The notes under the pieces: model-generated | What the model saw: only the letters and a program-made list of their open reading frames with translations | What the model was told of the DNA's origin: nothing | The model's database searches: none | Translations under genes and position numbers: made by a program | Part shown: one piece after another, positions 33,597-43,400 of the stretch | How the letters are laid out: each line of letters starts with the position of its first letter | Numbering within the stretch: the first letter of the stretch is position 1 | DNA from: Sphagnum magellanicum | Lineage: Eukaryota; Streptophyta; Sphagnopsida; Sphagnales; Sphagnaceae | Reading direction: 5' to 3' | NCBI GenBank assembly: GCA_021904315.1 | Contig: CM038925.1 | Location: forward strand, 1,242,501-1,306,500 | DNA length: 64,000 nt

Positions 33597-34049
33597 TCAA
33601 GTATGAGTCCTGACATTTGTATTGGTGTCTTGTGGCCAAGGCTTCTCAAATTGACCCAACAGATAAAAGCCGTTTGGAGTCACCACCCAGTTGCAGTGAA
33701 ATTCACATGGCATGAAACCATAACTAGGGCCTTGAAAGACAATGATACCAACAGACTCAGGGTGATGAGTAGAAGTAAAGTCACAAGTAAACAGTGTTGT
33801 CCCCCAAATGTTAGTATTGAAATGGAATTGATAGCTTGATGAGTAACCAAGCGTTTGCAGGCCTAAATCATTATCTCTAGAATGACAATGAAGCTGCAGG
33901 ACCTCCCCTGGCATTTCATTTGAGATGAGAACAACTGTTTCTTGGCAGGTCACAGGTTTTCCCATCACAAGTAACTGCATAAGAACCACAAACACACAGG
34001 CTGCCATTGGCATAATGACTTTCCCATTGATCCCCTGATGAACAGCCAT
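33597..34049 (-). CDS. Secreted S1-homologue (SPH / plant self-incompatibility protein S1 family)
   Basis: Single-exon frame of 150 aa from the ATG at 34049; the reading frame is open further upstream but has no earlier ATG. Seen: a hydrophobic signal-peptide-like segment (about 14-29) followed by KPVTCQ, so a cleaved mature protein of about 115 aa is likely. The mature part has the family pattern: a beta strand LQLHCHS with Cys55, DNDLG (59-63), YQFHFN, WGTTLFTC (82-89, Cys89) and a closing pair Cys115/Cys119 followed by Trp. These four Cys match the disulphide-bonding positions of S1/SPH proteins. Poppy S1 is the stigma self-incompatibility ligand; most other SPH proteins are secreted signals of unknown role, and nothing here supports a self-incompatibility function. 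Lack of introns is usual for the family. A short charged tail follows the domain. A TATA box lies upstream. Confidence 0.85.
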   Translation of the reverse strand: MAVHQGINGKVIMPMAACVFVVLMQLLVMGKPVTCQETVVLISNEMPGEVLQLHCHSRDNDLGLQTLGYSSSYQFHFNTNIWGTTLFTCDFTSTHHPESVGIIVFQGPSYGFMPCEFHCNWVVTPNGFYLLGQFEKPWPQDTNTNVRTHT

Positions 34050-34210
34050 AGCTACTGTACTACAATAGAGTTTTTTTCTCAGAGTTGCTTCACAGTTACA
34101 AGCTATACTATAAGTCTCAAGACCCACAAAAAATGAATTCCAGGAGACAGAAAACTAGCACAAAAGAAGAGGGACTGAGTTAACCTTTGAGTTCCCCTTT
34201 GTAGCTCTTT

Positions 34211-34220
34211 CTATATAGAG
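34211..34220 (-). promoter_or_regulatory. TATA box of the SPH gene
   Basis: On the minus strand CTATATAG sits about 165 bp before the ATG, so a start about 30 bp downstream would give a leader of roughly 130 nt. No ATG in the coding frame intervenes. Confidence 0.6.
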
Positions 34221-35999
34221 TCTTGAGAAACTTGTGACAGCCCCTCCCCCACACTCACCCCTTGTCACCACTCTATTTTCTACCCTAGTTCACTTTATGC
34301 AGTGGGAAATAGAAAGTACTGGAAAGATGTTGATGACTATGATGTATGATGGGTTAGCATCAAAGATTGTGATGTTGATTTTTTGCTCTCTAAAACTTGT
34401 TATGAACATGACAAATTGTTATGTGACTGGCCAATCACCAGCATAGCATTTTGTACACCTCACTATCAACGTGATTTAGATAGATACATATCCTACATGT
34501 CTAATTGGGACATGGGTTGTGATCCTTTCCAGCTTTGCAAGTGGCACTGAGTTATCCACCTTATGTTAAAATGTCAAATTGATGTCAATGTTTGGGTTGG
34601 TAAGTCTTGATCCATAGGTTGCTGGGTGACTGGTTGATGCATCAGAGGGATCCTTCAAGTATCCATAAATGAGGCTACTGGATCCCAGTTTTCATTGAAA
34701 CTGGGGACGAAATTAGAAGTGAGGATGAAAACAATCCGCACCTGGAAAAGAAACAGGGGTTCAAACTAGTTTCTCAGGTAAACTGGTCCTGGAGGCAGTT
34801 CCAGGGGCAGTTTTGGATTTGCATTACCTGCTACCATCACTGATCCTCATATTTTTTCATTAGATCAATGGTACTTGCCTCGCTGTGACCTGCAACTTGT
34901 GACTGTCAACATTGGTTTTATTCGGTGAGTTTACAGGGTTGCAACTTGTGATGGAGATGCTCTAAGAATTGAAAAGTTGGGGGGGGGTTGGGTTCACTAA
35001 AATGCAAATTTACACACTCGTGGTCTTCCAGAGGACCTCTCCCCCCTTCTGGCAGGCACTCAATATGAGCAACAAATTAAATGCAGCACTGGGCTCAATC
35101 CAATTGCAAGACGATGCTCAACAAAAGAAATGTTTTCTATTTTTTGTATGACACCCAAACTATGATGAAAGCTTTACATATCTTTCTTGCACCAATTTTT
35201 CAAAGAAATAAAATTATGGTGCAATGCTTATAATCTCCCCTCTTTAGCACATTGGTTCAAGTTTCGATTATTTTCTCAAATTCTCATTTTATTTTGCAAT
35301 GGATGAAAAAGAGAATGTAATTCTCAGGCAACTTCCTCAAGCAAAGAAGGTTGCCGTGGGAGGACATGGACTTGCAACTTCTCTGGGAAGAAAGGCACTT
35401 ACCAAAGTTTCCAAGTTTCCCTGAGCAACTTTTTTCAACCGAGTTGCCTTGAGGAGGGGACATGGAAGCCCCAACAAAGTTCTCTTGGGGACATCCCCCT
35501 TCCCATATTCCCATTTTTTCATGGACAATTTTTTTTAAAAATGTCATTATAAGGAATTCATGTATTAACGACTAGATTTATGACTAGTTTTAAGTTGTAA
35601 ATATCACAAATGACATTACAATGTCTAATTGTTTTGCACAAGTTGTAAAAAGCATTATTGTAAATGACAATACATGGGACATTATGTGGCACCCAATCAC
35701 AACAACAATTGCATCCTCCATGTATCTCAACCATTTTTTTCATCCATGTTGTCTTGGATGGTCATAGGCTTAGTCACACCAAGGTTGTGACTACATTTGT
35801 GATGCATCTATGACCAAACACATACACATGCATGACCATACATATGATAACAAATGTCCAATGCACACATTTTTATTATGTAGGTTAAAAAAAGGTAGGT
35901 AGATATCCTAGGTTAGGAAGTGGAAACTAACAACCTATGCTTAACCCTAAACTAGGTAGCTTAGCTAGCAACCTAGGATTAACTTTAGCATATGCATAG
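34221..35999. other. Intergenic DNA with CAACTTG-type repeats
   Basis: No gene recognised. 35320-35525 is dense in short inverted words (gcaacttc / aagttgcc) and resembles 36990-37250, so both seem to be copies of one repeat family. From about 35880, CTAGGT-type words begin. Confidence 0.45.
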
Positions 36000-36075
36000 G
36001 TTGCAAGGTTGAGGACTTGAACCTTTAATTTTCACATTGAAAAACCAAGTCTTAAACCATTGCATCACATCTTTA
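36000..36075 (-). mobile_element. Second tRNA-derived SINE-like head
   Basis: On the minus strand TGATGCAATGGTTTAAG (from 36067 down; A-box-like) is followed 44 nt later by GGTTCAAGTCCTC (from 36023 down; B-box). The spacing fits a tRNA-derived Pol III promoter; there is no acceptor stem. Confidence 0.45.
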
Positions 36076-36596
36076 ACAAACAATATTTTGTGTCATTTTA
36101 TTAGTATGATCGTTTTTTTTCTAATGTACCTACCTAGCCTAACTTAGCTACCCTACTTGACCTAATCACAAACTTACCATGTTTCATAGGTTCATATAAA
36201 TTTTGTGCAAAATTTGGTTTTCATGGGTTTGTACAAAAATTGCATGAATTTCGTGCTATGGTTAATATGAATGATATTTGTAGGTATTCAATATTTTAAA
36301 TACTCAAATGGATGAGATATTGTTTTTGAATGACATACATGAATGTTCATGTTTAATACACAAAATTTGCATAGTTTTATCCAAAATTACATCATGATAA
36401 CTGTACATATTTAATTACAGTAAATCGCATGTACTTCATATGAAGACATCACAAGTAGAAAATACACATCATTTATATAGAAGTTATTTCATCCCATTTT
36501 TACACTTTGAAACCCATGGATTTTGCACAAACATATTGGTTTACAATTTTCACATAGATTCTATTGAAATTTTGTGATATTGTAAGTTTGTGATGT

Positions 36597-36885
36597 ATGT
36601 ACCTAGTCTACCTAACCTAATGACTTAATGTACTAACTTATTTACCGAGCTACCTACCCTAGCAACCTACATAGGTTACCTACCTAGCTTACATAGTCTA
36701 CCTACCTTGCCTATCTACAAGTAGTTTAACTACATATTTAACCTATTTGCTTAACCTATCTACCCACTTAAATTACTTATTTGACCTAATTATGTACGTA
36801 GCCTAGGTACCTAATCTAGCCCCCCTACTTACTTATTGTATATAATTTTGTAGTTTAATTATCTATCTAAACTAACTAACTACCT
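36597..36885. repeat. CTACC/CTAACC-rich degenerate minisatellite
   Basis: A run of 4-10 bp words such as ctacctaac, ctacctagc and ttaacctat. The complementary words (ggtaggt, taggtagg) dominate 37785-37870, so the two stretches could pair as arms of a large imperfect inverted repeat. Confidence 0.6.
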
Positions 36886-36989
36886 AATAATAAATGAAAA
36901 GTTGAAAAAAATGTTGTTCAATATAGATGACAAGTTGTAAAATAGATTTAACACATAGATTATTCATCCATCGTGTAACTTTTGCCCAA

Positions 36990-37252
36990 GAATTGGGAAC
37001 CAAGGTCCCTAGGGAGATGGGGACTTGGACAACTTGGAACCTTAACCAATTGCTTGGGAAATATTCTAACCAAGTTGCTTGGAGAATGGGGTTGTTCTTT
37101 GGGCAACTTGGCTGGGCTTCCAAGTCCCATTTTTCCAACGACAACTTGATTGAGAAAGTTGCCCAAGGAAATTTGGTTAAGTACCCGTGAGGAATTTGCA
37201 AATCCCTATCTTCCAAAAGCAACTTGCTTAAGGAAGTTGCCCAAGGACTATG
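36990..37252. repeat. CAACTTG/AAGTTGCC repeat, copy 2
   Basis: Related in word content to 35320-35525. Many short inverted pairs of caacttg and caagttgc occur; open frames on both strands here follow from the repetition. Confidence 0.5.
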
Positions 37253-37594
37253 CACTACAAGAAATCTTATCCATTTTACGTTATGTTTACAACTATGGGT
37301 ACAACTAGTGTCAAAACAACTAATTTTGCAATTGTAATTGTTGTAGTCCTACATGTTCCCAAGTCACAAACACTTTTAATAACAAATGTAACTAAATCTT
37401 GACACATGCCAATTTGCAATTGCAAATGTGACTACTATGCATTTTGGATGAAAAAGTTCATGAGAGATGAATTAATGTCAACCATAGTTTATCACATCCA
37501 ATGACAAATGAAAAAGAATTATTGTATGTACTATTGAACTTACATGTCCATTTTCAGTTGTAAGTACGATTATCTTTAACAACAAAGTTGTACA

Positions 37595-37739
37595 CACTAT
37601 GAGAAAATCATGTCCATTGCAACTTGTTTATTTAGTTGTAATCTAATTTTATTGAACATTTTTTAGTTGTAATCTAGTTGCATTGGACACTTTTTAGTTG
37701 CATTGAACAAGTTACGATGGACATAGTTTTCTCATATTG
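37595..37739. mobile_element. Small CACTA-type MITE, 145 bp
   Basis: The left end cactatgagaaaatcatgtc and the reverse complement of the right end caatatgagaaaactatgtc match over about 32 bp with few mismatches. A 3-bp direct repeat ACA flanks the element (37592-37594 and 37740-37742), the duplication size of CACTA/EnSpm elements. The interior is a 30-35 bp tandem of tagttg.a.tct.g words. A further CACTA-like end (cactacaagaaatc) lies at 37253-37266, without a clear partner. Confidence 0.65.
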
Positions 37740-37876
37740 ACATTTGAATAAATAGATGAATAAAAATGTTAAGGAGGTTGGTAATTAATAGGTAGGTATG
37801 TAGGTAGGTTGGACATACATTCCTAGGCTAGATAGCTAGGTTAAATAGTTAAGTAGTTAGCTAGGTAAATCCTAGG

Positions 37877-38258
37877 ATTTAACTTGGAGTAATTGGAGTT
37901 AACTAGAAGTTAATTAAGACTTAATTGAGAGTTAATTAAAGTTAATTAGGACTTAATTAGGACTCAACTTGGAGTCAACTACAGTTAATTAAAAGTTAAT
38001 TAAAACTTAACTGGGAGTTAACTAGAGGTAACTAGGACTTAACTCAAAATTAATTAAGATTCAATTAAGAGTTAATTAAGAGCTAATTAGAGTTAACTAG
38101 GACTTAACTAAAAGTTAACTAAGAATTAATTGAGAGTTAGTTCCAATTTAATTAGAATTTAACTAAAACTTAACTATAAATTAACTAGAATTGAACTAAG
38201 ACTTAACTAGAAGTTAATTAAGAATGAATTGAAATTAAACTAAATGTTAGTTATAAGT
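37877..38258. repeat. Degenerate decamer-type repeat (TTAATTAAGA / AGTTAACTAG)
   Basis: Some 35-40 consecutive 9-12 bp words built on gagttaactag, gacttaact and agttaatta. It can be read as self-complementary on either strand because TTAATTAA and GTTAAC are palindromes. Confidence 0.75.
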
Positions 38259-38599
38259 TTATTACAAGTCATGGATGAACATTCAAATGAATGAATTCCA
38301 TGGCATTGGTATCCATGACACTATTAACTAGGGTTAAACTTGTTTAATAGGTTAAAATTAAACCAATTTATGTTTTTCTTAAAACTTTTATAGCTTATGT
38401 TCAACATGAGAAATTTCAAAAAATTAGCCTTTCTTTTAACAAACATCTTCACTTGCTCAAACTTGGTCACAAACTATAAACAACCTAGTTGATATGAAAA
38501 GTAAGTATAATTTTGATGAAGGTTTACTTGAAGAAATAAACAACTAGTTACATACCCATTGTTTAGAATTGGTTAGTGTTTAGCAAACTTAAAAAAAAG

Positions 38600-39390
38600 G
38601 GACAAGGAATTAGCTAATGCAAAAACATAGATCACCAAACTTCAAATTAACAACAAACACTTGGTTGCCAAATTTGTTAATGTTGACAAAGCAACAAAAA
38701 AAGGTTTAAAATTTGTAACAAGAGTATAATGAACTTAACCAAACTCATTTCAAGGGATGTAATGACCTCAAGACCTTACAAAGTGATTACAACCGGTTGA
38801 TAAGGGATTATGGGAAGACAGAAGCTGTTAATGTTTATCAAAAAAATATTCTTATTACTTTGGAGCAAACATGCGATCAGCAACAAGAGTAGTTGATGAC
38901 TATTAACATGGAGTTGGAAAATTACACTCACGAACTACGAGTTCAAATTCAAGAACTAAAGGGCAAGATGGAACCAATGCAAACATCACTTAATAAGACT
39001 TCTCAGACCTTGCACATGAACAACCAATTGAAAGAGTTTGAAGAATTGTTGCTATATAATGTCCTATTCAAAATACAAAACCAAGCATTAGCAAACATGA
39101 ATCTAAAGTGGAAGGAGTGATGGCAAACTGTGCAAAAAATCATAGAGGAGCAAATTCAAGATAACTTGGAGATTGCTCGTGCCAATGAATAAGCATACTT
39201 GTATGAACTAGTTACCTACAAAATGCAATTTCTAGAATATAAGTACGACTGGTTAAGTTCAAAATTGATTGAAATTGAGGGAGGTGTTGGAATATCCCAA
39301 ATACTTACTTTTGTGGAACTAGTACCAACATCTATTAATGTTCATAGTGAGCTAGTTGTTACTATTACCGAAGTGTTAGCACAAATGTGA
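38600..39390 (+). pseudogene. Broken coiled-coil protein gene, probably part of a retroelement
   Basis: One reading frame can be followed from about 38728 to 39390 with only three in-frame stops (TAG near 38890, TGA 39118-39120, TAA 39190-39192). Its make-up is coiled-coil-like: Glu/Lys/Gln-rich with regular Leu and Ile (e.g. ELRVQIQELKGKM, IIEEQIQDNLEIA). A similar frame is traceable upstream to about 38600. No domain is recognised. A polypurine tract at 39770-39778 and LTR-like sequence follow, so it may be the last ORF of a decayed LTR retrotransposon. Confidence 0.45.
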
Positions 39391-39769
39391 AGAGGATTTG
39401 ATTCTACTATTGTACCTTGTATTTTGCCTATGTTGCCAATAATACTTGTTGATGCACCTACCATAGTTGCAAGCATTCAAGTAGGAGATTTGTAAACACC
39501 TATTACTCCTAAGAATATACCATTGGTAATACCTTAAATTGGAGTAGGTGCAAGAATTACTATGATTAAAAATGCATTGCATGCATCACAAGCTTTTACA
39601 ACCGTAGTAGGAATTTTGGTGGACACACCCGTTGCTGAAAAATCAGATTTAGAACCTGGTCTTTTGATTAAATCTATTGTTGACCATAGTAGGACATGTT
39701 GATGAGTTAGTTGTAGGAGTTAAACAAGTAGATCTTGATGTCTAATTTTGAGGACAAAAATCTAGTTTT

Positions 39770-40215
39770 CAAAGGGGGTTAACGTTAACCCAAATTTTCA
39801 TTTATTGTAAATAGTAACCAATTGTTACCAATAAGTAATTAGTAAGACATTATTATTTTTAAAAATTGTTAAGTTGTTATTAGGCAATGGCTAATCAATA
39901 TGTTAAGTTAACTGATAACAAGTTTGTTAAAATAATTGGTCTATTGATAGAACATGTTTGTTGATCAACCTATGGCTAGTTGCCATTTTAGTTTAATTTT
40001 GGATTACTTGGTTGTTGTACATGCCAATGATTATTTAAATTAAAACAACATTATGTTTTGGTATAAGTAGGAGGATTTGAGGAAGATTAGAAAGCTTAAT
40101 TTTCTAATTTGATTTTTGGATCTATTTCAGATTTTCTTTGTAACTTGTGCATTTGTAAATAAACATCTTCATGTTTTAATTTATATTTCTTGTTCTCTTA
40201 TCTGAATTATAACAC
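39770..40215 (+). mobile_element. Polypurine tract plus LTR-like sequence
   Basis: CAAAGGGGG (39770-39778), preceded by a gaggacaaaaatctagtttt stretch typical of the 3' end of Ty3-type internal regions, runs into a perfect 16-bp palindrome gggttaacgttaaccc (39776-39791). Then come a TATA-like ggtataagtagg (about 40059) and a pyrimidine-rich end with aaataaac (about 40159). A matching 5' LTR was not seen, so the exact ends are uncertain. Confidence 0.35.
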
Positions 40216-40435
40216 CTATTAATGGTTGTATGCAAGACAAATTTTACAAAGTAAAAAATAGTTTTGTTTAATTTGAGGGAATAAAAAACATCCTTAACAA
40301 CCATGTACTGGTAATCACAAGGCAATTGATGAACTCTAAATGATTTTTCTAAATATCATGTCCTACTCCATTAAAATCTATAAAATCAAATCCTATATCA
40401 TTTTCATAGGCATATGTAGCTCAAGGTGTTTTGTT

Positions 40436-43400
40436 TCAAGGTTTATCAAAATCTTTGTCAACTGGTATGAACTTTTTCCAAAACCAATGCCTTTTCCACA
40501 CGAGCTCCGTTTCTTCAATGGGCACTCCTTTTGTTTCAGGCAGATAAAACATTACAAAAAATTGCAATATAATGATCCACGCAGCGAAGAAGATGAATAA
40601 GCCCCACTTAAGGGAGCATAACATGGACAAGAATGTTTCAATCATTACAAAGGAGAATAGGAAGTTCACTGATGCCTGGATGCTCAACCCTGCTGACCTT
40701 GTTTCAAGTGGAAAAATTTCAGTAGGAATCAAATACGCAAGTGGCGCCCATGACCATGACCATCCAGTGAGAAATGCACATAAGAATACCACCAAAACTA
40801 TTGCAAGTGAATGTGGCAAGTGCACTCCATCTTGTAATCCGTAACGAAGGATCAAAGCCAGTGCAATCTGCATAAGAATTCAAAATAATGCTTATTATTT
40901 GATTGTCATTAAGAAGATAATCAGAATTTTAGAATCCACATGCTTGTCTCTTTTGGAGAGTATGAAGATCATGGCAATTAATAGATTTATTCCCCTTTCA
41001 CTTTTATTTTCCAAATCAATGTATTAATTTGTTTTGGCATCATATATTGTTTAAAATCTCAACTTCTTATTTAGGGCCCAATGAAATTTGACATAAGAGA
41101 TTGCAACTAAGGCCCGCTTTACACTAGGAGTCAGGGTTGAAAAAACTTGGGGCCAATTTTGAGCATTTTTGGCTTGTTCGTTTGGCCCCAAGTTACTAAT
41201 AAATGCTGAAACATTGGCCCCATGGGTTTGCAAATTGGCCTCCCAAATTCAATGGTATCCTTTTTCCAGCCTTGGGGCCACTACAGGGCCATAAAGTTCA
41301 GCATTTATTAGTACCTTTGGGCAGATTGAAAATAATTTTTCTAGTTCAACTTTTGCACCAATAGGAATGCTTGATTTGGGTTGAACATCGGCCCTGACTC
41401 CTAGTGTAAAGCGGGCCTAACATGTCAAAATGACAATACAGGAATGCAAGGTGCCACACACTAGAGCAAAAGGATCTACAACCCAACCATCAAATTAGAC
41501 CAATGTAAAGAAAAGAAATGGACCACGTAAAATTATGGGGGTGTTATATCTAACATCGGAGTTAATTACATACATTGTGTTTTTGGTACACAAAAATAGA
41601 ATGATTGTTAATTGCAATTAATTACATTTGCAAACTTGTTTCAATTATGTTAAATGGTGGTGAAAATATTTGAACTAGCCATCAATCTTTTGACATTTTG
41701 TAGGTTAAAGGTTTTTAGAGAGTCAAATTCCTGCTCTTACTTAGTTTTGAAGAAATGATATTTAGCGTCTCATGATTCATGGGTCATTTTAAACATTGAA
41801 ATTCCTTACAAACATGTAGTCAAAAATGTCAAATAAATCTAAAGGATAAACTACAACAAACAACACAAATGATAAAAAATACATTTTTGTATGTATGTAT
41901 ATAACAATCCAATGTTGATGTTAAACATGACTTTTAACAATGTCATCACCATGAAAAATAGTTTTTTAAAATGATAAATAAAATATTTAGTATGGACGAG
42001 GAATAATCTGTAAACAATTATAGTCTGAAAAAATGACAATAAATACTTAGCAAATGGAAAAGTATTAAAGTTACTTACCAGAGAGATGAACATTTGGAGA
42101 TTGCCTAGCATGAGTAATGCCCTGCGGCCGAGGCGGTCCACTAGGAATAAGCCAACCAAAGTGGCTAGTATAGCAGTGCCTGCTAAAATAACAGCTGAGT
42201 AAAGGGCTCCATCACTTTTGAAACCCAAAGTTGAAAATAGAACAGGTGCATAGAAGGAGACGTCATTGCTTCCAGTGAATTGGTTGAAAATTTGGAATAG
42301 GCAAGAAACAATAAGTGGAGGTAAGCTCTTCCCTTTGAACACATCTTTAAATGCAGCAATTCCCTCACGAGATTTGTGGTTGCCTGCAATCAAAATGTCT
42401 TCAAATTCAACATCCACATTCTCTACTCCTCGAATCCTTCTCAGCACTGCTTTTCCTTCTTCTTGTTTGCCTCTTTGAATAAGGCTGTTTGGGGTATCAG
42501 AAAGTGCAATCCCAGCAATGGTTATTAGAATTGCAGGGACACCTCCCAAACCCAAAGAGACTCTCCATCCATTACGGGCCATCTTTCCAGTGCCATAATT
42601 GATTAAATTAGCGAAAAAAGCACCCGTTGTTATGCCAAGTGCAAAGAGGTAGTTCAAGCTCCCTCGCCATTTAGAGGGTGCCATCTCAGACAAGTATAGT
42701 GGTGCTGCCTGCTCACCACACACAAGGAGGCAAGACAACAAAAACATATAAGTATGAGAAGTAATAAGGGAACCTTGGAATGTATACTTATATGAGACCC
42801 AACTACATTAGTATGGCCATACATGCTTGTTCATGTCACCTATGCATGATACCCAATTCAAATATGGTCAATGGGCAAATTTTCTTGGAACCTTGCTTAG
42901 CTTCCCCGCTAGGTACAAGTCGGATATAAGTAGCCATAACCCAAGTAGTTCCTGAGTAAAGATAACAAGTTGATATGGTAGCACATGATTGGTTCCATAA
43001 TGCTTAACTAGCGTTTAAATTGTTTAATTAATGCTTAAGTAATGCTTTAAACCATTGGTTACATTAAATTATTTTCAAACTTATTCAAATGCTACATTTA
43101 TAGTTCAAGAACATTTTTTAATAAACAAAACACACATTTGTAATATTAATTTAATTTATTAGACTTTGAAACATGTCAAATAAGCACAAGCTACAAAAGA
43201 AATTACTTCTAACTATGCTTGCACCCAACTATCCTTGGAAGGAGCACAATTTATGAAGTATCTTCATCAAGTAGAGTAAGCCTTAGTGTTTCATAGACTT
43301 CACATCATTACTAATTTTCTCAATTCAAATTATGGCAAGGATTAAACGAATTCATTGAATAACTATCTTATTGTTAAGGATTGAAGGCCTTGTAAGGTGT

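Noticed and set aside
35217..35266. A-box-like tggtgcaatgctta and B-box-like ggttcaagtttcg
   Set aside because: Spacing is only 37 nt and the A box is poor, so weaker than the two SINE-like heads listed.
36884..37255. 123-codon open frame on the minus strand
   Set aside because: It lies in the CAACTTG repeat; overlapping frames on both strands are equally open there.
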